A DNA stretch of 64,000 nt from assembly GCA_045133615.1 (NCBI GenBank), contig JBGUUQ010000069.1:1-64000 (forward strand). The letters are read 5' to 3'. Below, piece after piece: positions 44,079 through 53,948 of this stretch. The position numbers were made by a program, and so were the translations under genes. Origin of the DNA: M3 sp045133615. Lineage in GTDB: Bacteria; Bacteroidota; Bacteroidia; Bacteroidales; Muribaculaceae. Position 1 is the stretch's first letter. Every line of letters starts with the position of its first letter. A model generated the notes under the pieces. The model was given only the letters and a program-made list of their open reading frames with translations, made no database searches and was not told where the DNA came from.

Positions 44079-47000
44079 TCACTTGACTTGCAGTTTTGCT
44101 CTCGCATCTTTGCTCTTCACGATGTAGATACCGGCGGGAAGATGCGACACATCTATTACACGGCTTTGCTCACCGTCCGACACATTCATCACCTGCCGTC
44201 CCATAAGATTGTAAATCGCTATATCACCGTCACCCTCGACAGTCACCTGCGTATCAGCCGGATTCGGATAGATACGCATCTCATGTCCGTCAATATTCGT
44301 TTCGACAGTCTCCGTAACCACTTCGCCGTGCTTATACGGCACCACGGCAGTAGTTTCAGCAATGCGGAATTGCCCCGACTCATCGTAGGCATACACACGC
44401 AGTCGGTATGTCACCTCAAAGTCCTTTCCTTCCACGCCCTCCGTTTTGTCGGTAGGATCTATATCATCGATAGGAGCATAGAAAAACGAGTCATTGCTCG
44501 ACACATCGAGATTCTTGTCATCATTGACCACAAACGTATTATAAGCCTCGTTTGAAAACGCCACAAGCTCCTCTTCGCCGCCATCGATGCTGCGCCACAA
44601 CCCATAGTGCGGCATATCATCCACATTGACCCTCAACTGATTCGGGTCGCCCTCACCATATTCATACAGATACGCCTCCCAATACTTGATAGTCACATAA
44701 TGGAACTTACCGTCATGGTTATGATTGTTATATATCGGATTCAGCGACGTAAATGCCACATCGACCAGCGGCTCATCCACGCGCACCGACCCATAGGTAT
44801 TCGTCTTGCCCCCGTTTGTGGCAAAATTACGCGAGAACGTCGTGATTACTATCACATATCGGGCATGGAGTTCATCTACCGTACCATCCACGTCCGACAC
44901 ATCATCCACCACCGTTATCAATCCCGCCGAAGCCGATTGCGCCGCACCCGTGGCATATCCGTTATGATAAGTTATCACACTGTACGACCCCTCTTGCGTG
45001 CGTTGGGCTATCGCAACGATTTCATCATTGCGATACACCGTATAGTCACGTATCTCCGGGTGATTCTGTGCTTGGAACGTTATATACATTTCATCCGACA
45101 CCGCCAGCACACCCGCTGTATCCGCTTTGATTTGGTCGGCACTGTACACCCATCCGTCGACCGTGTAAGTAGTTTTAAACACCGGCACACTCACTATGTT
45201 ACTGTGCGCCTCCTTCGACCCGTCGGCAATCTCTTTCGCCGCCGTATATGTCAACTGATAATAATACCTGTCGGGCTGGTCATTTGTAGCTGTCGATGCG
45301 CTGAATTTGTCCACAACCATCAGTTTGTCGTCAAATTCCACCTTAGCCGCATCAAGGCCCTCCTCCGTATCTGCCGTGCAACTGAGTGTTCCCTTCATGA
45401 CGGCACCTTCAGGAACCTCTCCCGAAGCATAGTCGATTGTAAACGCAAACGTTCTCGTCCACGTATCATCGTCATTATTGACAGTCACCACCTCTCCGAT
45501 TGTCACCGAAGCCACAGCCGTCGAACCGGCGCCCGCCTCATCAAGCATGCGATAAAACGTCATCACCGTACCCTCCTCAAGATGGAAGCCGGCCACATAA
45601 TCCACCACATAGCTGTTTTTAGCCACAATCGTATTCACATAATAGTTTTCCTCGGCACCCTGATAGAAATACTCCGACGAATAGTCCCCATCGATGTCAA
45701 GGCGAAGCGACTCAAGAGGGTCATATCCCGGAATCACCACCGAACGCACATTCGATTCCACCGGTGTATATCCGTCCATTCCGATTGGCTGCGCCGTCAC
45801 ATAATACATTATTTCGTAGCCGGTCGTATGTTGCGGCTCATAATAGTCGTAGACCGGTTCAGTCAATCCTTCAGCCACAAGCGTCACATCACCGTTCACT
45901 ATTTTATACACCGTATATGTCTCATCTATCTCAAAGTCGATATCCCCATATCTTGATGTCCAGTCGAGATGGATTGCATAATTGCGAGCCAGCGCATCCT
46001 CCTCGGTCATCTCATCCGTGCGAGTGGCGGTTGCCGTGTCGAGCACCACCGTATGCAAAAACAGTTTCGGAAGATATTTCGGATTATACCACGTGTAATC
46101 CCCATTTGTATCGCGACCTCCGCTGCCGTTTCCGGGAGGCGACGGATGCACAAAGTCAGGCATCTCCTCCAATATATCGCTCATCGTCCAATACACCAAC
46201 CTATAATCTGGAATAAACAGACACATATTCAAATCATAATTAGCCGTCTCATACAGCGTACCAAGCGAAAGATAATGTCCTCCACCACTTTGGCATATCA
46301 CCGAAGCACAGTCATGATACACATTCTGAACCTCTCCGTTAAACAACACATCGTACACATCATATTGAGGAGACTTATTTCCCGGGCTCAACTCCTCATA
46401 CATTCCCCGGAAAGGAGCATCACGACCGCCGTCTCTCGCACGACCCTTCGCCACAAGGTAAAACTTATTGTATTCACCTTTACAATTGAATATATATCCC
46501 GGATTGGTCTCACTATCCACACGCGTCATACCGGTCACGAGACGCACCGACTTCATAGTCTCTTTAATAAGCAGCTTGTTTTTTTCGACAGTAGCCGACG
46601 GAGTCGAATATCCGTCGAAATCATCTTTTAGATTGATTACAAGCAGAGTAGTTCCATGTTCATTCGGTATTCCGTATGGATTGTCCTCGTCACTTCCCGT
46701 ACTGTCAAACTCATCAATTCCCCACGAAGTCAATATATCGCTGCCGCTATTGGTGCCGTTTGGATAAGGCACGGTATATATTGACTCCGGATCAAGATCA
46801 CTGTACACCCATTTGGTGCCGGGAATACGTTTGTCGGCATACACCCATTTCAGCAATTCAAACATCTGATTCGGGTCCGTAGCCTCATCCGTTATGCAAC
46901 TCGTATGAGTCTCCCCGTCATCATCTGTCCACTCATATGAAAACTGTTGATAGAAAGCCACGCTCGAATGATCATCCGCCGCGACATCCTTATTTTCAGT

Positions 47001-47087
47001 AAAAATAAATTGAGCCGACATCTGCACATAGGCAAGTGTCATCAGCACAGTTAACATGCACTTTTCCATAGACTTTGACATAGTCAT
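44079..47087 (-). CDS. large secreted protein with T9SS C-terminal sorting domain
   Basis: This 1002-residue protein has a signal peptide (TVLMTLAYVQMSAQ) and ends with a type A type IX secretion sorting domain: RIYPNPADTQVTVEG, IAIYNLMGRQVM and LPAGIYIVKSKDA. The remainder has repeated beta-sandwich-like stretches, many Thr/Asp/Tyr residues and fibronectin-III-like pieces such as PVYDYYEPQHTTGYEIMYYV. I do not recognise a catalytic domain; an adhesin or surface binding role is possible. It should be a substrate of the por/gld machinery encoded at 49811-56673. A minus-strand -7 box lies 60 nt upstream. Confidence 0.88.
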   Translation of the reverse strand: MTMSKSMEKCMLTVLMTLAYVQMSAQFIFTENKDVAADDHSSVAFYQQFSYEWTDDDGETHTSCITDEATDPNQMFELLKWVYADKRIPGTKWVYSDLDPESIYTVPYPNGTNSGSDILTSWGIDEFDSTGSDEDNPYGIPNEHGTTLLVINLKDDFDGYSTPSATVEKNKLLIKETMKSVRLVTGMTRVDSETNPGYIFNCKGEYNKFYLVAKGRARDGGRDAPFRGMYEELSPGNKSPQYDVYDVLFNGEVQNVYHDCASVICQSGGGHYLSLGTLYETANYDLNMCLFIPDYRLVYWTMSDILEEMPDFVHPSPPGNGSGGRDTNGDYTWYNPKYLPKLFLHTVVLDTATATRTDEMTEEDALARNYAIHLDWTSRYGDIDFEIDETYTVYKIVNGDVTLVAEGLTEPVYDYYEPQHTTGYEIMYYVTAQPIGMDGYTPVESNVRSVVIPGYDPLESLRLDIDGDYSSEYFYQGAEENYYVNTIVAKNSYVVDYVAGFHLEEGTVMTFYRMLDEAGAGSTAVASVTIGEVVTVNNDDDTWTRTFAFTIDYASGEVPEGAVMKGTLSCTADTEEGLDAAKVEFDDKLMVVDKFSASTATNDQPDRYYYQLTYTAAKEIADGSKEAHSNIVSVPVFKTTYTVDGWVYSADQIKADTAGVLAVSDEMYITFQAQNHPEIRDYTVYRNDEIVAIAQRTQEGSYSVITYHNGYATGAAQSASAGLITVVDDVSDVDGTVDELHARYVIVITTFSRNFATNGGKTNTYGSVRVDEPLVDVAFTSLNPIYNNHNHDGKFHYVTIKYWEAYLYEYGEGDPNQLRVNVDDMPHYGLWRSIDGGEEELVAFSNEAYNTFVVNDDKNLDVSSNDSFFYAPIDDIDPTDKTEGVEGKDFEVTYRLRVYAYDESGQFRIAETTAVVPYKHGEVVTETVETNIDGHEMRIYPNPADTQVTVEGDGDIAIYNLMGRQVMNVSDGEQSRVIDVSHLPAGIYIVKSKDARAKLQVK

Positions 47088-47146
47088 GCACCTTTAGATA
47101 ATTACTACTCAGGTTGATTTTTTCTCGCAAATTCTTATTATTAGTG

Positions 47147-47154
47147 CAAAGATA
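47147..47154 (-). promoter_or_regulatory. -7 box for the T9SS cargo gene
   Basis: TATCTTTG on the minus strand (CAAAGATA on +), a perfect match, 60 nt upstream of the start codon. Confidence 0.6.
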
Positions 47155-47212
47155 GCGACTAATCGCATATTTCCGACACCCCCGCTAATTAATAAAATTT
47201 AAATTGTCGCTA

Positions 47213-47223
47213 CCCCCCCCCCC
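47213..47223. repeat. poly-C tract of 11 bases
   Basis: An uninterrupted C11 run lies between the divergent cargo and ABC transporter genes, 58 nt upstream of the minus-strand -7 box and 91 nt upstream of the plus-strand one. Such tracts slip readily. Confidence 0.9.
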
Positions 47224-47314
47224 GATTTTAATAAAATTTAACCCAGCACACACCACGGCAGCAGAGTCCGCCCCGTCTTTCAACTTCCGATTTTCAACTT
47301 TCAACTAAAAAGCC

Positions 47315-47322
47315 TATCTTTG
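47315..47322 (+). promoter_or_regulatory. -7 box for the ABC transporter gene
   Basis: TATCTTTG is a perfect match 21 nt before the ATG at 47344. An upstream in-frame ATG/alternative start at 47320 overlaps this box and cannot be used. TTTTCAACTTTCAAC lies at the -33 side. Confidence 0.7.
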
Positions 47323-47343
47323 CACCTTAAAATTATTGAATTG

Positions 47344-49170
47344 ATGAAAGATTTTTGGAAGATACTGTTTCGATTTGTGCCGCCCTACAAGCATTATTTG
47401 GCACTCAACATCCTTTTCAACATCCTCGCAGCCATTCTGACGCTATTTTCATTCGCTGTCATCATCCCCATCCTTGAGATGCTGTTTCAAATCAAGGAAG
47501 CCACATACACTTATATGCAACTTGGCGACGCTTCACTCAAAGACGTAGCCATCAACAACTTCTACTACTATACACAGGTAGCCATCGAGCAATGGGGACC
47601 CTCATTGACACTCGCTCTGCTTGCCACATTGCTCGTCGTCATGACAGCCCTGAAGACAGGAGTCACCTATCTCAGCTCCTACTTCATCGTCCCGATGCGC
47701 TCCGGAATCGTGCGCGACATCCGCAACTACGTCTATGACAAAATAGTCACTCTCCCCATCGGATTCTTCACCACCGAACGCAAAGGCGACGTGATGGCAC
47801 GAATGAGCGGCGACGTAGCAGAAATCGAAAACTCCATCATGGCGTCTCTCGACATGATGTTTAAAAACCCCGTCATGATACTCGTGTGTCTCGGTATGAT
47901 GATTGTCATCTCATGGCAACTCACCATATTCGTCCTCCTGTTGCTCCCCATCGCAGGAATGGTGATGGGACGTGTAGGCAAGCGACTCAAACGCCAATCG
48001 CTCGAAGGACAGAACCAGTGGGGACTCCTCATGGCCAACATCGAAGAGACACTCGGCGGATTGCGCATCATCAAAGCATTCAACGCCGAGCACAAAGTCA
48101 TCGACCGTTTCCATCGCGAAAATCAGGTATTCTTCAAAATATCCAACCGCATCGCCCGCCGTCAGTCGCTCGCCCACCCCATGAGCGAATTTCTCGGCAC
48201 ACTCACCATCGCCATCGTCCTATGGTTTGGAGGCTCGCTCATCCTTAGCGGCTCATCATCCATCAACGCCGCATCATTCATCTACTACATGGTGATATTC
48301 TACAGTATCATCAACCCCGCCAAAGACCTCTCCAAAGCTGCCTACTCCATCCAGAAAGGTCTCGCATCGATGCAGCGCGTCGACCGCATCCTCGGTGCCG
48401 ACAACCCCATCAAAGACCCCGCCGAGCCAAAGACAATCGACAACTTCACCGGTGAGATACGCTACGACAACGTCATTTTCAGCTACTCCGAAAAGCCCGT
48501 TATCAACAACGTATCCCTCCACATACCCGCAGGAGCCACCGTTGCCCTCGTCGGCCAATCAGGTTCAGGCAAATCCACACTCGCCGACCTCCTCCCCCGC
48601 TTCTACGACGTCGATTCCGGCTCCATCTCCGTCGACGGTATCGACGTGCGCCACCTTCGCGTTCACGACCTACGCGCACTGATGGGCAACGTCAATCAGG
48701 AAGCAATCCTCTTCAACGACACATTCTACAACAACATCACCTTCGGCGTGAAAAACGCCACAATGGAGCAAGTCATCGAAGCTGCCAAGATAGCCAACGC
48801 CCACGAATTCATCATCGAATCCGAGCAAGGCTACGACACCCCCATCGGCGACCGCGGATGCCGACTCTCCGGAGGACAACGCCAGCGACTCTCCATCGCA
48901 CGCGCCATCCTCAAAAATCCCCCCATTCTCATCCTTGACGAAGCCACTTCCGCCCTCGACTCCGAGAGCGAACATGTAGTGCAGGAGGCCCTCGACCGAC
49001 TGATGAAAAATCGCACCACTCTCGTCATCGCCCATCGTCTCTCCACCATCCGCAACGCCGACATCATCTGCGTCATGCACGAAGGACAGATTGTCGAACA
49101 AGGCACCCACGACCAACTGATTGCACTCAATCGCTACTACAAGCGACTTGTCGATATGCAGAAATTCTGA
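47344..49170 (+). CDS. ABC transporter with fused membrane and ATPase domains (MsbA-like)
   Basis: This 608-residue half-transporter has six predicted membrane helices in its first 330 residues. The ATPase domain carries GQSGSGKST (Walker A), LSGGQRQR (signature), ILILDEAT (Walker B) and the H-loop IAHRLSTIR. The plan matches MsbA/lipid-type exporters, and the substrate is likely a lipid or drug. It lacks the C39 peptidase domain of the exporter at 10193. purN begins 17 nt after the stop. Confidence 0.93.
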   Translation: MKDFWKILFRFVPPYKHYLALNILFNILAAILTLFSFAVIIPILEMLFQIKEATYTYMQLGDASLKDVAINNFYYYTQVAIEQWGPSLTLALLATLLVVMTALKTGVTYLSSYFIVPMRSGIVRDIRNYVYDKIVTLPIGFFTTERKGDVMARMSGDVAEIENSIMASLDMMFKNPVMILVCLGMMIVISWQLTIFVLLLLPIAGMVMGRVGKRLKRQSLEGQNQWGLLMANIEETLGGLRIIKAFNAEHKVIDRFHRENQVFFKISNRIARRQSLAHPMSEFLGTLTIAIVLWFGGSLILSGSSSINAASFIYYMVIFYSIINPAKDLSKAAYSIQKGLASMQRVDRILGADNPIKDPAEPKTIDNFTGEIRYDNVIFSYSEKPVINNVSLHIPAGATVALVGQSGSGKSTLADLLPRFYDVDSGSISVDGIDVRHLRVHDLRALMGNVNQEAILFNDTFYNNITFGVKNATMEQVIEAAKIANAHEFIIESEQGYDTPIGDRGCRLSGGQRQRLSIARAILKNPPILILDEATSALDSESEHVVQEALDRLMKNRTTLVIAHRLSTIRNADIICVMHEGQIVEQGTHDQLIALNRYYKRLVDMQKF

Positions 49171-49186
49171 TTCACTTATATTATAT

Positions 49187-49759
49187 ATGAAAAATATAGC
49201 CATACTCGCATCTGGCAGCGGCACCAACGCCGAAGCCATAGTGCGCTATTTCGCCGACGACAGCAACATTCACGTTGCCATCGTCATCTCCAATCGTGCC
49301 AAAGCCGCCGTACACGACCGCATCGCTCCCCTCGGCGTCCCCACAGTCACCCTCCCCAAAGAGGATTGGGAAGCAGGCATCCCCGTCGTTGAGCTACTGC
49401 GCAGCCACAACATCGACCTGATAGTCCTCGCCGGATTCATGCGACGCATCCACGACCACATCATCGAAGCCTATCCCAACCGCATCATCAACATCCACCC
49501 CTCGCTCCTCCCACGCCACGGAGGTCCCGGAATGTGGGGACATCACGTCCACGAAGCGGTCCTCGCCGCCGGCGACACCCAAAGTGGCATTACCATCCAT
49601 CACGTATCCTCCGAAATCGACGGCGGCGACATCATCTTCCAAGCCTCATGCCCCGTCCACACCGACGACACCCCCGACACCCTCGCCGACCGTGTTCACA
49701 CCCTCGAACACCGCCACTACCCACAAGTCATCCGTCGGCTCCTCACCCACAAGCAATAA
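49187..49759 (+). CDS. purN: phosphoribosylglycinamide formyltransferase
   Basis: This 190-residue cytosolic enzyme uses 10-formyl-THF to formylate GAR in purine synthesis. The start gives MKNIAILASGSGTNAEAIVR. The catalytic region has NIHPSLLPRHGGPGMWGHHV (Asn, His), and the SEIDGGDIIFQ segment supplies the Asp. Length is standard. It follows the ABC transporter by 17 nt and precedes porT by about 50 nt, so one transcript is possible. Confidence 0.96.
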   Translation: MKNIAILASGSGTNAEAIVRYFADDSNIHVAIVISNRAKAAVHDRIAPLGVPTVTLPKEDWEAGIPVVELLRSHNIDLIVLAGFMRRIHDHIIEAYPNRIINIHPSLLPRHGGPGMWGHHVHEAVLAAGDTQSGITIHHVSSEIDGGDIIFQASCPVHTDDTPDTLADRVHTLEHRHYPQVIRRLLTHKQ

Positions 49760-49810
49760 ATTTCAAATCCCAAAGTGCAATATTTTAATCACCGTCGCGT
49801 TAAATCAATA

Positions 49811-50527
49811 ATGACTAAACGACGCAACATATTTCTAATCCTGTTTATCGCACTGACTGCCATCGCAGGCTCCGCACAGCGCAACGACAAGTTGCTCAAC
49901 CGACCGTATGCCGACCTGCGCCGTTGGCATCTCGGATTTTCCGTAGGCCTCCATGTGCAAGGGCTGCAATTCACCCACAACGGCTACGTCACCGAATCAG
50001 GCGAAACATGGTTCATGGAGCAACCCTCCTACTCTCCCGGATTTTGCGTCAACGGATTGCTCGACCTCCGGCTCAACGACTATTTCAGCGTAAGATTCAC
50101 CCCCGGCATGTACTTCGGCAACCGCGAAGTCAAGATGATTGACACCACATTCGGAGGCACAGAAACCCAAAACATCAAGACCAACCTCATAGTACTCCCG
50201 CTCGACTTGAAATTTGCCGCACAACGCTACCGCAACGTGCGCCCCTACATGGTCGGCGGAATAATGCCCGCTTTCGACATTTCCAAAAAGCGCGGCGAAA
50301 TATTCCAACTCAACACATCCGACTTCTACCTCTCCGTAGGATTCGGCTGCGACTTCTATCTCCCCTACTTCAAACTCAATCCTGAAATAAAATTCTGCTT
50401 CGGTCTCTCCGACGTCATCAACCACGACCGTCCCGACCTCGAAGACGACCCGACAAAGCTCAAATTCACCCAATCGCTCACCAAAGCCACTTCAAAAATG
50501 GTGGTATTGACATTCTATTTCGAATAA
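49811..50527 (+). CDS. porT: PorT-family outer-membrane protein of the type IX secretion system
   Basis: This 238-residue outer-membrane beta-barrel has a signal peptide (FLILFIALTAIAGSAQ). The barrel strands include WHLGFSVGLHVQGLQFTHNG, FSVRFTPGMYFGNREVKM and LNPEIKFCFGLSDVINHDRP. Size, start and the RNDKLLNRPYADLRRWHLGF beginning match PorT, a T9SS protein needed for assembly of the secretion apparatus. The start at 49811 (not 49775) yields the signal peptide. It heads the T9SS operon; porP follows after 6 nt. Confidence 0.9.
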   Translation: MTKRRNIFLILFIALTAIAGSAQRNDKLLNRPYADLRRWHLGFSVGLHVQGLQFTHNGYVTESGETWFMEQPSYSPGFCVNGLLDLRLNDYFSVRFTPGMYFGNREVKMIDTTFGGTETQNIKTNLIVLPLDLKFAAQRYRNVRPYMVGGIMPAFDISKKRGEIFQLNTSDFYLSVGFGCDFYLPYFKLNPEIKFCFGLSDVINHDRPDLEDDPTKLKFTQSLTKATSKMVVLTFYFE

Positions 50528-50533
50528 ACCCGG

Positions 50534-51514
50534 ATGCAATCGCTACGCCAACATATAAGCCTGCTGCTCGCCGCTATCGCTCTGCTGCTTCCTCACGAAG
50601 CCGCTGCACAAATCGACGCGCAATTCACCCAATATTTTGAAGTACCGGCTTATTACAACGCCGCAGCCATCGGCAATACCGACTATCTCCGCATCCGTGG
50701 CGGCTCACGTCTCCAATGGGTAGGAATCCCCAAAGCCCCCAAGACATTCATCGTTGCTGCCGATATGCCACTCAAGCTCCTCAACAAGCGATTCGGCGTA
50801 GGGCTCATCATGCAACAGGAGAGCCTCGGTCTCTATAAAAACATGAGCCTCGGAGCACAAGCCGGCTACAAACTCCATCTCCTCAAAGGCGAACTCTCCA
50901 TCGGAGTGCAGATTGGATTCATCAACGAATCCTTCTCTGGCACCGAAGTCATCCTCCCCGACGACGACGAATACCACCAAGGTACCGACGATGCCATACC
51001 CACCTCCGACATCTCCGGCAACGCCTTCGACCTCGGACTCGGACTATTCTACACCCATCGTCTCTTCTGGGCAGGCATTTCAGCCACACACCTCACCTCG
51101 CCCACCATCACCATGTCGACCGATGGTTCAGAAGCCAAAAACTACGAATTTGAAGCCGGACGCGTACTCTATTTTATGGCCGGCAGCAATATTCCGATAA
51201 AAAATACGTTATTTGAAGTACAGCCATCCATGATGGTCAAAACCGACTTCACCTTCACGCAAGCAGAGATTACCGGTAGAGTTCGCTACAACAAATTCCT
51301 CACATTCGGAGTCGGATATCGTCTCGACGATGCCGTTTCCGCTTTGGTGAGTGCCGAATACAAAAACTTCTTCCTCGGCTACAGCTACGACTACCCCATC
51401 TCCGATATCTCGAAAGCGAGCAGTGGAAGCCACGAGATTTTTGCCGGCTACAGGCTCAAACTCGACCACTCTGAAAAGAATAGAAACAAACACAAGAGCA
51501 TACGCATAATGTAA
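50534..51514 (+). CDS. porP: PorP/SprF-family outer-membrane protein
   Basis: This 326-residue outer-membrane protein has a signal peptide (ISLLLAAIALLLPHEAAA), then QIDAQFTQYFEVPAYYNAA, the typical PorP/SprF opening. FGVGLIMQQESLGLYKNMSL and the terminal barrel strands follow. In Porphyromonas, PorP joins PorK-N of the T9SS; in Flavobacterium, SprF-type members help secrete particular adhesins. It is the gene right before gldK (2-nt gap), as expected. Confidence 0.95.
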   Translation: MQSLRQHISLLLAAIALLLPHEAAAQIDAQFTQYFEVPAYYNAAAIGNTDYLRIRGGSRLQWVGIPKAPKTFIVAADMPLKLLNKRFGVGLIMQQESLGLYKNMSLGAQAGYKLHLLKGELSIGVQIGFINESFSGTEVILPDDDEYHQGTDDAIPTSDISGNAFDLGLGLFYTHRLFWAGISATHLTSPTITMSTDGSEAKNYEFEAGRVLYFMAGSNIPIKNTLFEVQPSMMVKTDFTFTQAEITGRVRYNKFLTFGVGYRLDDAVSALVSAEYKNFFLGYSYDYPISDISKASSGSHEIFAGYRLKLDHSEKNRNKHKSIRIM

Positions 51515-51516
51515 TT

Positions 51517-52959
51517 ATGAAAAATTCTGCATTTATAATCCCCATCATAGCCACTGCGCTGATGTCGTCGTGCGCCCTGACGAGCAAAAAAGGCTCTACC
51601 GGCGGCGAAGTTACCGGCGTAGGGGGTACGTCTTGGGCTGAGCCTTCTCCCTACGGCATGGTTCTCGTAAGCCGTGGTTCGATGGAAGTAGGTCCACAAG
51701 CCAACGACAGCCTTTGGAATCTGCGTGCCGACGCACGAGGCATCTCCGTCGACGGATTCTGGATGGATGAGACCGAAATCACCAACTCCAAATACAAGCA
51801 ATTCGTATTCTGGGTGCGCGACTCCATCATCCGCGAGCGTCTTGCCGACCCTGCATTCGGTGGCGACGAAGAATTCAAGATTGAAGAAGACAAAGAGGGT
51901 AATCCCATCACCCCCCACCTCAACTGGAACAAAGCAATTCCTTGGCGCAACCCCAACGAAGACGAAGCACGTGCCATCGAGAGCGTATATCGCACCAACC
52001 CCATCACCGGTGCACGCGAACTCGACCCTGAGCAACTCAACTACCGCTATGAGGTCTACAACCATACCGAAGCGGCAAAGCGCAAGCATCGTCTCAATCC
52101 CGCACGTCGCGTCTACAACACCGACCTCCCCGTGCCTACCGACGTTCCCGTCATCTCCAAAGACACTGCTTATATCAACGACGAAGGACAAATCATCCGC
52201 GAGACCATCACCCGTGGACTCACCGGCGACTACGACTTCCTAAACACATATATTGTCAACGTCTACCCCGACACCACTGCGTGGATCAACGACTTTGAAA
52301 ACGCCTACAACGAGCCCTATGTACGCATGTACTTCTCTCATGGCGGATATAGCGAATATCCCGTCGTAGGAGTAAGTTGGGAGCAAGCAACTGCATTCGC
52401 CAACTGGCGCACCGACTTCCTCCGCCGCTCGCTCGGCAAAGAGGGCATCTACGTCGAGCCCTACCGACTTCCCACCGAAGCCGAATGGGAATACGCAGCC
52501 CGTGCCGGTGTCAACGAAAACAAATACCCGTGGGAAGGCGATCTCACACTCAGTGAAGACCGCGGATGCTTCTATGCCAACTTCAAGCCCGCTGAAGGCA
52601 ACTATGTGCGCGACGGACAGCTCATCACATCCCGTGTCGGCACATACTCACCCAACGACTTCGGCCTTTACGACATGGCCGGTAACGTCAGCGAATGGAC
52701 ATCCACTGCCTACACCGAAAGCGTAGGACGTCTCACCTCCGACCTCAACCCGGAATATCGCTACGATGCAGCTAAAGAAGACCCCTATAAAATGAAGCGC
52801 AAGATTGTACGCGGCGGTTCGTGGAAAGACGTAGCCCACAACATCCGCTCCGACATCCGCATGTGGGAATACCAAAACGAGCAACGCTCATATATCGGAT
52901 TCCGATGCGTGCGCACCCAGATAGGATTCGCTCGCGGTCAAGGCGGCAAGAAAAAATAA
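51517..52959 (+). CDS. gldK: GldK/PorK lipoprotein
   Basis: This 480-residue outer-membrane lipoprotein (signal IIATALMSSC) has a formylglycine-generating-enzyme-like (FGE-sulfatase) fold: VDGFWMDETEITNSKYKQFV, PVVGVSWEQATAFANWRTDF, LPTEAEWEYAARAG and GLYDMAGNVSEWT. In GldK/PorK the fold has a structural, not catalytic, role. It forms the periplasmic T9SS ring with GldN. It stands in the conserved order gldK-L-M-N. Confidence 0.96.
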   Translation: MKNSAFIIPIIATALMSSCALTSKKGSTGGEVTGVGGTSWAEPSPYGMVLVSRGSMEVGPQANDSLWNLRADARGISVDGFWMDETEITNSKYKQFVFWVRDSIIRERLADPAFGGDEEFKIEEDKEGNPITPHLNWNKAIPWRNPNEDEARAIESVYRTNPITGARELDPEQLNYRYEVYNHTEAAKRKHRLNPARRVYNTDLPVPTDVPVISKDTAYINDEGQIIRETITRGLTGDYDFLNTYIVNVYPDTTAWINDFENAYNEPYVRMYFSHGGYSEYPVVGVSWEQATAFANWRTDFLRRSLGKEGIYVEPYRLPTEAEWEYAARAGVNENKYPWEGDLTLSEDRGCFYANFKPAEGNYVRDGQLITSRVGTYSPNDFGLYDMAGNVSEWTSTAYTESVGRLTSDLNPEYRYDAAKEDPYKMKRKIVRGGSWKDVAHNIRSDIRMWEYQNEQRSYIGFRCVRTQIGFARGQGGKKK

Positions 52960-53006
52960 GTCTATTCATCTACATCATCGAACAATAATATCACTTCCTT
53001 ATCAAA

Positions 53007-53921
53007 ATGGGAAAAATCAAAAGATATAAAAACAGCATCGAACGCTTCCTCTCAGGAGAAAACGGTCAACGATTCTTCAATTTCGCTTATAGTATCGGTG
53101 CCGCAATCGTTATTTGGGGTGCTCTCTTCAAACTTCTCCACCTCCCCGGAGGTAACCTCCTTCTCACCATCGGTATGGGTACCGAAGTCCTCATGTTCGT
53201 CCTATCGGCATTCGACCGTCCCCCGAAATCCTACAACTGGGAAGAAGTATTCCCCGTGCTCGATTCCAAAAATCCAGAAGACCGTCCCGACTTCAACGGT
53301 GGTGGGGGCATCGTCATCGGTGGCTCTGCCGACAACGTAGCCGCTACCGGCACTACTCGTCAATCCGTCACACTCAACCCTGAGCAAGCCGGAATTGCCG
53401 GACTCCCCTATGCCGCCGAAATCACCGACGCCACACAGTCCTACCTCGACCAGATGAACGCAATCACCGAAGAGATGCAACACTTGCGCGAAGCCACTCA
53501 GGCCCTCAACAAAGTGAGCGACACCCTCCTCGAATCATACCGCGCCATCACCGAGAACTCCGAAAACATCACACGCAGTTCTTCCGGCTATGTAGAGCAG
53601 ATGCAAGACCTCAACCGCAACATTTCAGGGCTCAACACCATCTACGAAATACAGCTCAAAAGCGTATCATCGCAACTCGACTCGATCGACCGCGTCAACC
53701 GTGGCATCAAAGACATCCGCGACATGTACGAAAAAAGCTCGTCACAATCGGCACGCTACTGCGAAGAGACCGAAAAGATGGCTCGCTACATGCAGCAGCT
53801 CAACTCTGTCTACGAAAAGATGATTACCGCAATGACCATCAACATGTATCGCCCCATGATGGGTGGCGAAGTCCCGCCGGTACCCGAAAAGCCGCAATCA
53901 TCGGCACCCGAAAACGTTTAA
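53007..53921 (+). CDS. gldL: GldL/PorL inner-membrane motor protein
   Basis: This 304-residue inner-membrane protein has two N-terminal membrane helices (about 23-45 and 50-70: GAAIVIWGALFKLLHLPG and LLLTIGMGTEVLMFVLSAF). The first contains the Glu/Lys-type residues of the proton channel in this family. A long helical cytoplasmic region with coiled coil (MNAITEEMQHLREATQALNK) follows. With GldM it forms the proton-driven rotor of the type IX system. It starts 47 nt after gldK. Confidence 0.96.
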   Translation: MGKIKRYKNSIERFLSGENGQRFFNFAYSIGAAIVIWGALFKLLHLPGGNLLLTIGMGTEVLMFVLSAFDRPPKSYNWEEVFPVLDSKNPEDRPDFNGGGGIVIGGSADNVAATGTTRQSVTLNPEQAGIAGLPYAAEITDATQSYLDQMNAITEEMQHLREATQALNKVSDTLLESYRAITENSENITRSSSGYVEQMQDLNRNISGLNTIYEIQLKSVSSQLDSIDRVNRGIKDIRDMYEKSSSQSARYCEETEKMARYMQQLNSVYEKMITAMTINMYRPMMGGEVPPVPEKPQSSAPENV

Positions 53922-53948
53922 CCCGCAATCACACTCCACTACTGAATA

